NCBI RefSeq assembly: GCF_003217095.1
Contig: NZ_QJSR01000003.1
Span: forward strand, 181,375-245,374
DNA: 64,000 bases
Origin: Rhizobium sp. PP-CC-3A-592
GTDB lineage: Bacteria > Pseudomonadota > Alphaproteobacteria > Rhizobiales > Rhizobiaceae
Direction of reading: 5' to 3'
Below the pieces are notes generated by a model, which had not been told where the DNA came from, made no database searches, and worked only from the letters and a program-made list of their open reading frames with translations. The translations under genes were made by a program, and so were the position numbers. Positions 1-8,062 of this stretch are shown here, one piece after another (the first letter of the stretch is position 1; every line of letters begins with the position of its first letter).

Positions 1-1773
1 CTTCAGCGCGGTACCATCCGCCTTGGCGGCAATCGCCTTCACCAGCGGATGCGCCGGGTTGATCTCAAGGATCGGCTTTGCCGAAAGCTCCAGCCGTCCG
101 GCCCCCTGCAGGATCTTCTCCATCTGCCGGTCATAGCCGCCTTCGGATGCGACGAGGCAGACCGCACTTTCCGTCAGGCGGTCGGAGGCGCGAACGTCGG
201 AGACTTCTCCGGCAAGCTTCTCCTTGGCATAGGCGATGAAGGTCGCGACATCGGCGGAGGGCGCGCTGTCTGCTTCGGCCTCGCCCTCCGGCTTGGCGAA
301 CTGCGCGAGGTCAGCGGCACCCTGTGTGATCGACTTGAAGGCCTTGCCCTCGAACTCGCCGGCCGTCATGACCCAGAAGCTGTCGATCTGATCCGTCAGA
401 AGCAGAACCTCGATCCCGCGGGCGCGGAAACCTTCCAGCTGCGGCGAGGCCTTGAGCTGCTCGACGCTGTTGCCGGTGAGGTAGTAGATCGCCGACTGCT
501 CGGGCTTGGCGTCTTCGACATATTGCTTGAGCGAACGGCTTTCCTCGCCGGCTGCCGTCGTCTTGAAGCGGGCCAGCGACAGAAGCTGCGTGCGCCGCTC
601 GCCATCCTCGTAGATGCCTTCCTTGAGCACCGCGCCAAAATTTTCCCATACCTTCGCGAAGGCCTCGGCGTCGCTCTCCGCCAGCTTCTCGATGGCGGTG
701 ATGATGCGGCTCGTCACGCCCTTGCGGATGGCCGAGAGGATCGGGCTTTCCTGGATCATCTCGCGCGAGACGTTCAGCGGAAGATCGGCGGTATCCACCA
801 GACCGCGGACGAAGCGGAGGTAGCGCGGCAGCACGTCTGCCTCATCGGTGATGAAGATGCGCTTGACGTAGAGCTTCATACGGCCCTTGCGGTCCGGATC
901 GAACATATCGAACGGCTGCGCACCGGGAATATAGGCCAGCGTCGTATATTCGTGCCGTCCCTCGGCGCGGAAGTGCACGGTCAGGGCAGGCTCGTCGTAC
1001 TGGCCGGACAGGCTGCGGTAGAAGTCGGCGTGGTCCTCCTTGGAGACCTCGTTCTTCGCGCGCGTCCAAAGCGCCGTGCCATCCGTCAGCGGCACAGGTT
1101 CGGCGCCGGGCTTCTCGATGATGGCGATCGGCACGGGAACATGGCCGGACTGCTCCTTGACGATCCGCTCGACGGACCAGCGCGAGGCATAGGTCTTGGC
1201 GTCTTCCATCAGGTTGAGCGTGATGCGCGTGCCGCGCGCCGGGGCGTCCGTGAGATCGACCGGGCTGACGGTATAGGCGCCCTGCCCGTCCGACGACCAG
1301 AGCCAGGCCTCTTCCGATCCAGCGCGCCGCGAGACCACATCCACCCGGTCCGCGACCATGAAGCAGGAATAGAAGCCGACGCCGAACTGGCCGATCAGTT
1401 GCGCGCCTTCGCCCGCCTTGTTGGCCTCGATGCGCTCCATGAAGGCACGCGTGCCGGAGCGCGCGATCGTACCCAGCGCCTCGATCAACTCCTCGCGGCT
1501 CATGCCGATGCCGTTATCGTCAACGACGAGGCGAAGGTTCTCCTCGTCCAGCGTCAGCGTGATCCGGTTGTCGGCATCGCTGCCCAGGAGGTTCGGCGCG
1601 GCGATCGCTTCGAAGCGCAGCTTCTCGCAGGCGTCGGCCGCATTCGAGATCAGCTCGCGAAGAAACACGTCCTTATCCGAATAGACCGAGTGCACCATCA
1701 TATGCAGAAGGCGCGACACGTCGGCTTCGAAAACATGGTTCTCGGCGGGGCGATCCGCATCAAGGTTCGTCAT
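1..1773 (-). CDS. htpG: Hsp90-family molecular chaperone HtpG, 3' end beyond window
   Basis: ATP-dependent cytoplasmic chaperone of the Hsp90 family. The 591 codons present begin MTNLDADRPAENHVFEAD and show the GHKL ATPase signatures in order: ELISNAADACEKLR (residues 40-53), DDNGIGMS, and GQFGVGFYS of the ATP lid. The middle domain (RIFITDEADVLPRYL) and most of the C-terminal dimerisation domain follow. The family is usually about 630 residues, so only some 35-45 C-terminal residues lie outside the window. The ATG at 1773 is preceded by GGAGAAG at suitable spacing. The gene upstream on the same strand ends at 1959, and a hairpin separates the two, so htpG is probably transcribed on its own. 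Assignment is essentially certain from motif content. Confidence 0.97.
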   Translation of the reverse strand, partial: MTNLDADRPAENHVFEADVSRLLHMMVHSVYSDKDVFLRELISNAADACEKLRFEAIAAPNLLGSDADNRITLTLDEENLRLVVDDNGIGMSREELIEALGTIARSGTRAFMERIEANKAGEGAQLIGQFGVGFYSCFMVADRVDVVSRRAGSEEAWLWSSDGQGAYTVSPVDLTDAPARGTRITLNLMEDAKTYASRWSVERIVKEQSGHVPVPIAIIEKPGAEPVPLTDGTALWTRAKNEVSKEDHADFYRSLSGQYDEPALTVHFRAEGRHEYTTLAYIPGAQPFDMFDPDRKGRMKLYVKRIFITDEADVLPRYLRFVRGLVDTADLPLNVSREMIQESPILSAIRKGVTSRIITAIEKLAESDAEAFAKVWENFGAVLKEGIYEDGERRTQLLSLARFKTTAAGEESRSLKQYVEDAKPEQSAIYYLTGNSVEQLKASPQLEGFRARGIEVLLLTDQIDSFWVMTAGEFEGKAFKSITQGAADLAQFAKPEGEAEADSAPSADVATFIAYAKEKLAGEVSDVRASDRLTESAVCLVASEGGYDRQMEKILQGAGRLELSAKPILEINPAHPLVKAIAAKADGTALK

Positions 1774-1886
1774 CTGTCGTCTTCTCCGTCATGGTCGAAT
1801 GTCGAACGACCAGTTGGCGAAGATTTCGTGCAGATTCAAGAGGCTCGGCGCGTTACCAGCCAAGTCGTCGGGGAAAAATCACAAGG

Positions 1887-1921
1887 ACGGCGTCCCGGGG
1901 CGGATAACCCCGGAACGCCGT
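1887..1921 (-). terminator. Hairpin between the OB-fold gene and htpG
   Basis: Inverted repeat with arms ACGGCGT-C-CCGGGG and CCCCGG-A-ACGCCGT (one internal mismatch) and a 7-nt loop. Read on the minus strand, it follows the stop of the gene at 1959 and is trailed by a loose T-rich stretch (complement of 1875-1879). It probably terminates that gene ahead of htpG. The T-tract does not abut the stem, so efficiency is uncertain. Confidence 0.55.
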
Positions 1922-1958
1922 ACTGTCTTTCTTTGGCGATCACGGCCGCAGCGATCCC

Positions 1959-2660
1959 TTACGGCTGCGGCGGCCGCGATACGTCTTCGCCGGCGGCAGG
2001 GGCACCGGCGCCCATATCAGGCGCAGGGCCCACCTCGGGTGCGGGGCCTTCAACGCGGGGACCCGCATCGGCGACAGGGCCTGCGTCCGGGCCGGGATCG
2101 GCGTCGGACCGAGCATCAGGCCCACCCTTCGGTCCGCCCTTGGGACCCTTCGGGCCATCGGGACCGGGGCGCGGTCCATGGCCGTGATGCGGCGGCTTGC
2201 CGGCTGGACCGAGCGCTTCGATCTTGCCGTCCGGGTGAACGAGGAAGCTCGCATGCAGGAAGCCGTCATCGAAGCGCCCCTGGACGCTGATCTCCTCGTT
2301 GACCATCACGAGCTTGCCGTCCTCGCCCGTTGGTCCGGTCTCGACCAGTGCGCGGCCGCTGGCATCCTGAAGGACGAACTTGTTGCCGAAGATCTCGGCA
2401 ACCTTGCCCTTGATGGTGACGAGGTCGCCATCCGGCAGGGTGGAAATGGCGACCGGCGCCATCGGTGCCATCTCAACGCTCGGCTTGGCAAGCTTCATGG
2501 CACCTGCACCGCCGGCAATGCCGAGGGCCAGAAGGGCGACGGCTGCGACGCCGGTAAAGGCCAGCCGCGACGAACGCCTGCGGTGCGGCGGTACGGTGCG
2601 GTCGGTTGCAACATGGGGGGCAGCCTGATCGGCAGTGGCTTTGATTTCTTCGTTCGACAT
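1959..2660 (-). CDS. Membrane-anchored DUF5666/OB-fold-like protein with Pro/Gly-rich tail
   Basis: Predicted 233-residue protein. A basic cytoplasmic N-terminus is followed by one hydrophobic segment (about 31-56), so it is an anchored or exported protein. Residues about 78-147 (DLVTIKGKVAEIFG, KFVLQDASGRALVETG, ISVQGRFDDGFLHASF) read like the small OB-fold of the DUF5666/BOF group, which is found in periplasmic proteins. The rest, from about 151, is a low-complexity Pro/Gly/Asp tail with repeated PKGPKGGPKGGPD-like units. The ATG at 2660 is chosen because the hydrophobic segment and OB-fold follow from it; frame further upstream has no protein-like character. The gene is divergent from a PhoP/PhoQ-like pair starting 134 bases away, which suggests shared control or a target role. 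The function is not known. Confidence 0.75.
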   Translation of the reverse strand: MSNEEIKATADQAAPHVATDRTVPPHRRRSSRLAFTGVAAVALLALGIAGGAGAMKLAKPSVEMAPMAPVAISTLPDGDLVTIKGKVAEIFGNKFVLQDASGRALVETGPTGEDGKLVMVNEEISVQGRFDDGFLHASFLVHPDGKIEALGPAGKPPHHGHGPRPGPDGPKGPKGGPKGGPDARSDADPGPDAGPVADAGPRVEGPAPEVGPAPDMGAGAPAAGEDVSRPPQP

Positions 2661-2793
2661 CGTGTTCTCCTGTCGTGTTGACGAGACCCTTCTAGCAAGA
2701 CGTCGCCACCGGCAGCCTGAACCTCGCGGTTCAGCTTGCGTTAAGCCGCCGCGCCCTATGTCCTCCTCCACGATCAGCGGGAAACGGGATGCC

Positions 2794-3456
2794 ATGAGAG
2801 TTCTTCTTGTCGAGGACGACGCCGATCTCTCCCGGCGTATCGCCGCCAGCCTGCGAACGGAGAGCTTCGTGGTCGATATCGCCACCAATGGCGAGGACGC
2901 GGAACATGCCGGCCTCACCGAAATTTTCGATGTCGCGGTGCTCGATCTCGGCCTTCCCCGTAAGGACGGCATCTCGGTGCTCAAGGCCTGGCGGGAAGCG
3001 GAACGGGTCTTCCCCGTGATGATCCTGACCGCGCGCGACGGATGGCCGGACAAGGTCGCCGGATTCAAGGCGGGTGCGGACGACTTCATGACCAAGCCGT
3101 TCAAAGTCGAGGAACTCGTGCTGCGCCTGCGCGCGCTCGTCCGCCGCGCCACGGGCCATGCGTCGTCGCTGGTCACCTGCGGACCGCTGGTGTTCGACGC
3201 GCAACTCGGCACCTTCGAGCTGGAGGGTCTGCCGCTGAAGCTGACAGCGCTCGAATGGCGCGTGCTCTCGTGCCTGATCCTGCGAAAGGAGGTCATCGTC
3301 GATCGTCGCGAGCTGATCGAGCGGGTCTATGAGGGGGACGCGGAGGTCGATTCCAATTCGATCGAGGTCATCATCGCCAGGCTGCGCCGCAAGATCGGTG
3401 CGGAGCGGATCGAGACCGTTCGCGGTCGCGGGTACATGCTGACGGCCGCTCCATGA
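2794..3456 (+). CDS. OmpR/PhoP-family response regulator
   Basis: Transcription factor of a two-component system, 220 residues. The receiver domain (1-115) has the acidic pair at D8/D9, phospho-acceptor D51 in VLDLGLP, T79 and K101 in MTKPF. The C-terminal winged helix (about 125-219) carries LTALEWRVLSCLI, SNSIEVIIARLRRKIG and the terminal RGRGYML hairpin typical of the OmpR class. The ATG at 2794 starts directly at the receiver strand MRVLLVEDD. Its stop overlaps the kinase start (ATGA, 3453-3456), indicating translational coupling. The partner kinase has a PhoQ-type H-box, so this belongs to the PhoP branch. Rhizobial FeuP is one relative, but I cannot separate orthologues by eye and give no symbol. 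Targets are unknown; the divergent OB-fold gene is the obvious candidate. Confidence 0.95.
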   Translation: MRVLLVEDDADLSRRIAASLRTESFVVDIATNGEDAEHAGLTEIFDVAVLDLGLPRKDGISVLKAWREAERVFPVMILTARDGWPDKVAGFKAGADDFMTKPFKVEELVLRLRALVRRATGHASSLVTCGPLVFDAQLGTFELEGLPLKLTALEWRVLSCLILRKEVIVDRRELIERVYEGDAEVDSNSIEVIIARLRRKIGAERIETVRGRGYMLTAAP

Positions 3457-4832
3457 AGCTCCCGTCGCGATCGACCATCTCCGCTCGGCTCCTGATCTTC
3501 TCGACGCTGTTCGTCACGGCCGCCCTGATCATTGCCGCCGTCATTCTCTGGCTGATCGTCGCCGGCGTCGTGCGCGAACAGATCGACCAGCGGCTCGACA
3601 CCCAGATCGACGCGTTGCGCGGCACGCTGGTCGTTAGTCCGGATGGCTCGCTGGCGCTTGGCGCCTCCCTCGATGGGCCGCCTTTCGACCGCATCGGCTC
3701 CGGCTGGTACTGGCAGGTCATCGGTGACGGTGGGCCGATCACCTCGCGGTCTCTCGCTGGCCGCACGATCGACAGCCCCCCGCGCCCCATGCCCGGGCGG
3801 CATCGCCCCGGACCCGACGATCCGCAGAAGCGCGCGGAGGCTGCCGACGATGGGGGCAAGGATCTGCACATCCGCACAGTCGAAGCCCGCATCGGCGACC
3901 GGACGCTCGAAATCTCGGCGACGGCGCCACAGGCGGCGCTGAACGACCCTGCCCGGCGGGCGCTTTTCTGGCTCGTGCCGGCCATGGTGGTTCTGGGAAT
4001 CAGCCTCGTTCTGGGCACCCTGCTGCAGGTGCGCTACGGCCTTCGCCCGTTAAAGACGCTCACACAGGATATTGCCGACGTTGCGGAAGGCTCACGCGAG
4101 ACGCTGCCGGATGTGGACGCCGAGGAATTGCGACCGGTGGCAAACGAGATCAACCGGCTCGTTGCCGCGAACGTCCAGCGCCTTGCCGACACCCGCCTGC
4201 ACTTCGCCAACCTCGCCCATGGCCTGAAGACCCCCGTGGCCAGCCTTTCGCTCGCGCTCGACGATCGCAACGATCCGGACGGAGAGATGCGCCGGCTGGT
4301 GGAGCGGATCGATGAGCGCATTCGCCATCACCTCGCGCGGGCTCGCAAGACGATGTCCGGCGCGGGCATGGGTGCCTCGACCGCACTCGACGCCAGCGTT
4401 GCCGATCTCGTGCAGATCCTCTCCCGCATCCATGCCGAACGGGGACTGACCGTGACCTGCGCCGTCCCCGACGACATCGCCGTCGCCTGCGCCGCCGACG
4501 ATCTCGATGAAATCCTCGGCAACCTGATCGACAACGCCTGCAAGTGGGCGCGCACGTCTGTCGTCATCACGGCTGCTATCGAGGGCCGTATGGTCGTCAT
4601 CGGCATCGAGGATGACGGGCCAGGGATCGCCGAGGACAGGATTGCCAACGCGTTTCTGCCCGGCATCCGCATGGACGAGAGCGTTCAAGGCGACGGGTTC
4701 GGGCTGACGATCGCGCGCGAGGTCGCCGAACTCTACGGCGGCGGCATTATCCTCGCGAACCGCCCCGAGAGTGGCCTGAAGGTCAGCCTCAGCCTGCCCC
4801 GCGCCACGGTCCGGCCCGGTGCTTTGACGTAG
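3453..4832 (+). CDS. PhoQ-like sensor histidine kinase
   Basis: Inner-membrane sensor kinase of 459 residues. The first transmembrane helix spans about 13-37. A periplasmic region of about 130 residues follows, ending in a Pro/Arg-rich stretch and ATAPQAALND, then a second helix (about 172-195) and a HAMP linker. The phosphorylation site lies in NLAHGLKTPV (H256), the form seen in PhoQ-type kinases rather than the usual HELRTPL. The ATPase domain shows NLIDNACKWA (N box), EDDGPGIAED (G1) and DGFGLTIA (G2). Translation is coupled to the preceding regulator by an ATGA overlap. The periplasmic domain is not recognisably the acidic PhoQ sensor, so the stimulus (cation, peptide, osmotic or other) cannot be stated. 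Confidence 0.94.
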   Translation: MKLPSRSTISARLLIFSTLFVTAALIIAAVILWLIVAGVVREQIDQRLDTQIDALRGTLVVSPDGSLALGASLDGPPFDRIGSGWYWQVIGDGGPITSRSLAGRTIDSPPRPMPGRHRPGPDDPQKRAEAADDGGKDLHIRTVEARIGDRTLEISATAPQAALNDPARRALFWLVPAMVVLGISLVLGTLLQVRYGLRPLKTLTQDIADVAEGSRETLPDVDAEELRPVANEINRLVAANVQRLADTRLHFANLAHGLKTPVASLSLALDDRNDPDGEMRRLVERIDERIRHHLARARKTMSGAGMGASTALDASVADLVQILSRIHAERGLTVTCAVPDDIAVACAADDLDEILGNLIDNACKWARTSVVITAAIEGRMVVIGIEDDGPGIAEDRIANAFLPGIRMDESVQGDGFGLTIAREVAELYGGGIILANRPESGLKVSLSLPRATVRPGALT

Positions 4833-4922
4833 CACGCAGCCGTGTCGATGGCTGCCGCAGGCGCGCGTGGAACTTCGCTCGCAACCGCTCGTTAACGGGC
4901 ATATCGAACCCAAGGAGTGACC

Positions 4923-5240
4923 ATGGCAAACCAGAACGATATTTCCCCGGCCGTACGGTCTTTGCAGAACGAGCAGGGCGACCGCGAGCGCCGCGGCACG
5001 GACAGCGATCTCGACAAGGCGCTGGAAGATACGTTCCCGGCCTCCGACCCGGTTGCCGTTTCCTCGACCACAGGTGACAACCACAGCAGCCGCTCGTACC
5101 GCCGGCCGTCAGCCTCGTCCGATGTAAAGGGCTCGCTCGACGGATATCTGGCCGACATCGAAGGCCGCATCCGCGAGAAGCCACTTGCCGCAGCCGCTAT
5201 CGTCGCCGGGCTTGCCTGGCTCTACGGTCGTACGCGCTAA
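4923..5240 (+). CDS. Small DUF883/ElaB-like protein with C-terminal membrane anchor
   Basis: 105-residue protein. The hydrophilic N-terminal half contains ALEDTFPASDPVAVSS, a motif I recognise from many short rhizobial proteins. The C-terminus, REKPLAAAAIVAGLAWLYG followed by RTR, resembles the single membrane anchor of DUF883/ElaB/YqjD proteins, which attach to the inner membrane and in Enterobacteria bind stationary-phase ribosomes. The ATG at 4923 has AAGGA (4912-4916) six bases upstream; a GTG six bases earlier would overlap that site and is less likely. It follows the kinase gene by 90 bases and may be independent. A stress-related role is inferred from the family only. Confidence 0.82.
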   Translation: MANQNDISPAVRSLQNEQGDRERRGTDSDLDKALEDTFPASDPVAVSSTTGDNHSSRSYRRPSASSDVKGSLDGYLADIEGRIREKPLAAAAIVAGLAWLYGRTR

Positions 5241-5275
5241 GCTTTTCTAAGATCACATTGATCGGACAGGCAGGC

Positions 5276-6658
5276 TCAGGCCTGCCTGTTTCGTTTCGGA
5301 ATATCGCAAGGTCCCGCAGGATCGGCGAAGCCGACGCGGTTTCGACCGTCCCTCTTCGCCTGATAGAGTGCGGCATCCGCTTCCGAAACCAGGCGATGGA
5401 CGCCATCGAGCGGCCGCCCGGCGAGGTGGGAAACGCCGATACTCGTGGTCAACAAAATACGTCCCCCGTTCTCGCTACGCACGTCGAGGGCCATGATCGC
5501 CGCACGCACGCGCTCGGCAAGACCGGCCAGAGCGGCACGATCCCGCCCTGACACAACGGCCACGAACTCCTCTCCGCCGTAGCGGCCGACATGGACCCCA
5601 TCCTTTTCTTCGAACCGCTGCAAGGCCGCAGCAACCGCTACGAGGCAGGCATCGCCGGCATTGTGGCCGTAGGTGTCGTTGATCGCCTTGAAGTGATCGA
5701 GGTCGATCATCATGACGCCGATATCCGGTCCGCCGGATTTCGCGGCCTGGAACGTGGCATCCAGAACGCCTTGCAACGAGCGGCGGTTGGCAAGGCCTGT
5801 CAGGCCATCGCGGTCGGAGAGAATTTTCAGAAGGGTGTTGGTGCGCGAGAGATCGCTCGACAGCGCGCCGTAGGCTTCCACAGCGCCGGCGATGGTCGCG
5901 AGTTCATGGAAAACCGGCGTCCGCGGGGCCGCGCCTTCGGGATTGCCGCTGCTGATGGCTTCGAGCCGCGCAATAGCCGCGCCGATCGGCGCCATGACAT
6001 GGCGGCTGACGACCCATAGCGTCACGACGAGGAACAGGACCGGCAGCGTCAGGATCAGCGTCCAGCCGAGTTTGACCTCGCGCGCGGCACTGCCGATGGT
6101 CGAGGCCATGCTGTCGGCCAGCGCCACCGCATCGGTCGCCAGCGTCTCGCTCAGGCGGTCGGCGGTGAGGATGGCACGCTGGTAGGCTTCCGCACTGGCC
6201 GCATCCGTATTTCTGATCTGCGTCTCGATCTCCGCCGTCATCTCGGCACCATCGGGATCGCGGAGCTTGCGGGAGGCCTCGCGCGTAGACACGATCACCT
6301 TGACGGAAGCCGCAATGTCGCGCGCGCCGTCGATCAGCGTCTGGTTTTCGTCGAGCGTGAAGCTCTGGCAGAGCGTCTGCAACTGCAACTGGATCTGCCG
6401 CTCGATCTTGCGGTCATGCGCAAGGTAGACCGAGCGGATGAGCGAGGCTGCCCGCTCGATCTTCAGCGCGTTCCTGTTTTGAGACAGGATGAGCGGGATC
6501 TGCTCTTCACGAGCCGTTTGCGCGTCCCGCTCGATCCCGTTCAGGAATCGCACGGAATAGGTCGCCGCAATCCCCGCATAGAGGCAGACCAGCAGCAGGG
6601 CGACCCTGCCGACGATCCGCATCGATATGCCATGCCGGGGTTTGCGCAGAAAGGTCAT
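5276..6658 (-). CDS. Membrane diguanylate cyclase (GGDEF)
   Basis: 460-residue protein predicted to make cyclic di-GMP from GTP. TM1 is at about 14-36. A helical periplasmic sensor of about 160 residues follows, then TM2 (about 197-220) leading into a HAMP-like linker (VMAPIGAAIARLEAI) and the GGDEF domain. The active-site loop is RYGGEEF (GGEEF at 361-365), a functional variant, and DRDGLTGLANRRSL marks the domain start. The allosteric RxxD inhibitory site expected just before the loop is not evident. The start codon lies only three bases after the stop of a periplasmic binding-protein gene, so the two are almost certainly co-transcribed. That suggests the binding protein presents a ligand to this cyclase's periplasmic domain (inference). 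Confidence 0.93.
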   Translation of the reverse strand: MTFLRKPRHGISMRIVGRVALLLVCLYAGIAATYSVRFLNGIERDAQTAREEQIPLILSQNRNALKIERAASLIRSVYLAHDRKIERQIQLQLQTLCQSFTLDENQTLIDGARDIAASVKVIVSTREASRKLRDPDGAEMTAEIETQIRNTDAASAEAYQRAILTADRLSETLATDAVALADSMASTIGSAAREVKLGWTLILTLPVLFLVVTLWVVSRHVMAPIGAAIARLEAISSGNPEGAAPRTPVFHELATIAGAVEAYGALSSDLSRTNTLLKILSDRDGLTGLANRRSLQGVLDATFQAAKSGGPDIGVMMIDLDHFKAINDTYGHNAGDACLVAVAAALQRFEEKDGVHVGRYGGEEFVAVVSGRDRAALAGLAERVRAAIMALDVRSENGGRILLTTSIGVSHLAGRPLDGVHRLVSEADAALYQAKRDGRNRVGFADPAGPCDIPKRNRQA

Positions 6659-6661
6659 GGA

Positions 6662-7423
6662 TCAATAGATGCTGAAGGGGAAATAGACGTCGTTGATCCG
6701 CTCGTAGCTGCCGTCGAGGCGGGTCTTCTTGATGGCGGCGTTTACCTGCTCCAACAGTGCCGTATCGCTCTTGCGCGCCGTGACATGCGCCGTACTCTGG
6801 AGAAAGTCGTTGGTGACGGGATCCCCGATGAACTCGAAGGCCGACCCCTCGGCGCTTTCGAGGAAGCTCATCAGCTCGATCGCGTCGCCGAGCATCAGAT
6901 CTGCCTTGCCCTGTTCGAGAAACGATTGGGCTTCAGGCTGGTCCTTGCCGAAGACGAGCGTGCTCTTCGCATAGACCTTGGAAAGATATTGCGATTGCAT
7001 CGTGCCATTGCCGGCCGTGATGCGCGCTCCGGCAAGGCCCTCGGGGCTGATGTCCTGGTACTTCTTCGCGTCGCCGATGAACACGGCATGCGACCGGTAA
7101 TAGGGATCGGAATAGGCGATGCGCTTTGCCCGCTCCTCGGTGAAAGCCATGCTGGAGACCATGAGGTCGTATTTGTTCTGCTCCAGCCCCTCGATGATCT
7201 CTGCCCAGGGCGTGACGACGAAGGTGCAGGTCCGCTGCATCTCCTTGCAGAGGGCCTTGGCGATATCGACGTCGAAGCCGGTCAGTTCACCCTTCTCATT
7301 GACGAAGTTGAACGGCGGGTAGGCCCCCTCGGTGCCGATCCGCAGGACCGGATCATCCGCCAGCGTCGGGCTGGCGGAGACAAGCGTCAGAAGAAGCGCT
7401 GCAAGCATGCGTCGGGATATCAT
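6662..7423 (-). CDS. Family 3 (amino-acid type) periplasmic binding protein
   Basis: 253-residue secreted protein. The signal peptide is MISRRMLAALLLTLVSASPTLA, then a full family 3 solute-binding fold: VLRIGTEGAYPPFNF, GELTGFDVDIAKALC, YDLMVSSMAFTEERAKRIAYSDPYY. These match Lys/Arg/Orn- or octopine-type binders, and D in GFDVDIA would contact the ligand ammonium group. GGAG sits about eight bases before the ATG at 7423. No permease or ATPase gene is adjacent. Instead the next gene, three bases downstream, is a membrane diguanylate cyclase. A sensory role is therefore more likely than pure transport, although it could also feed a transporter encoded elsewhere. Confidence 0.92.
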   Translation of the reverse strand: MISRRMLAALLLTLVSASPTLADDPVLRIGTEGAYPPFNFVNEKGELTGFDVDIAKALCKEMQRTCTFVVTPWAEIIEGLEQNKYDLMVSSMAFTEERAKRIAYSDPYYRSHAVFIGDAKKYQDISPEGLAGARITAGNGTMQSQYLSKVYAKSTLVFGKDQPEAQSFLEQGKADLMLGDAIELMSFLESAEGSAFEFIGDPVTNDFLQSTAHVTARKSDTALLEQVNAAIKKTRLDGSYERINDVYFPFSIY

Positions 7424-7554
7424 GGTCGATCTCCGGTTTCGGAGCGCATGATGGCTGAGGGCTATTAACGGCGGGTCCAGAAGTTAGGTGAACTAATCCT
7501 TACGCTAACCGATTTAAAGGATATTCGGTCGACGCGCGCAGGGAAAGCGCCGGT

Positions 7555-8052
7555 TTAGCTATAGTCGATGCCTGTCGCGTGGGCCGCTTTGAGCATGCCC
7601 TTGTAGATGCCCTCCTCCGAGCCGGCGATGACGACGGCGCCGACGGCACGCTTGTAGAAACCTGTCGGTCCCGCGCCGCCGATGACGCCATATCCGTAAC
7701 CCTGGTCGTGCATGGCCAGCAGCGTCTTCAAAAGCAGCGCGTGACCGATGCCCTTGCCGCGCATGGCCTCATCCACGCCAGTGGGGCCGAAGAAGCCGCG
7801 CGCGGTCGCGTCGTAGCAGGCAAAGCCGACGACCTCGCCTTGCCTGACGGCGACGAGCAGCGAGACCGGCTGGCGCATCATCGCCACGGTGGCCTCGCTG
7901 ACCCAGCCCTGCCCGAAGCGCGGGCCGATCCAGCCCGCGATCGTGTGCAACTCCGGCGGCAGGGCGCGGCGGATGATCACGTCCTCCTGCGCTACCTTAT
8001 CGTCGAGTGCCGCATCCGGCTTGAGGTCGTAGAGGTTGACGAGCATGTCCAT
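7555..8052 (-). CDS. GNAT-family N-acetyltransferase
   Basis: 165-residue acetyl-CoA-dependent acyltransferase fold. Strand beta4 SLLVAVRQGEVVGFACYD leads into the acetyl-CoA pyrophosphate loop DEAMRGKGIGHALLL (the R/Q-x-x-G-x-G/A motif), then YGYGVIGGAGPTGFYKRAVGA. The substrate is unknown. It begins about ten bases after the stop of the sugar permease gene on the same strand, so it is probably the last gene of the ABC operon. Two in-frame ATGs (8052 and 8046) are possible; the upstream one is given. A GNAT behind a sugar ABC operon could modify the imported sugar or be a passenger; the sequence does not decide. Confidence 0.88.
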   Translation of the reverse strand: MDMLVNLYDLKPDAALDDKVAQEDVIIRRALPPELHTIAGWIGPRFGQGWVSEATVAMMRQPVSLLVAVRQGEVVGFACYDATARGFFGPTGVDEAMRGKGIGHALLLKTLLAMHDQGYGYGVIGGAGPTGFYKRAVGAVVIAGSEEGIYKGMLKAAHATGIDYS

Positions 8053-8062
8053 GGCAAAAATC

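Noticed and set aside
49-2187. Very long open frame on the plus strand opposite htpG
   Set aside because: It is the antisense of htpG and the OB-fold gene. The htpG reading shows all Hsp90 motifs in order, while the plus frame is Arg/Gly/Asp-rich with no motif.
2794-4832. Naming the pair feuP/feuQ or phoP/phoQ
   Set aside because: The H-box is PhoQ-like, but orthology cannot be decided without an alignment or tree; no symbol was given.
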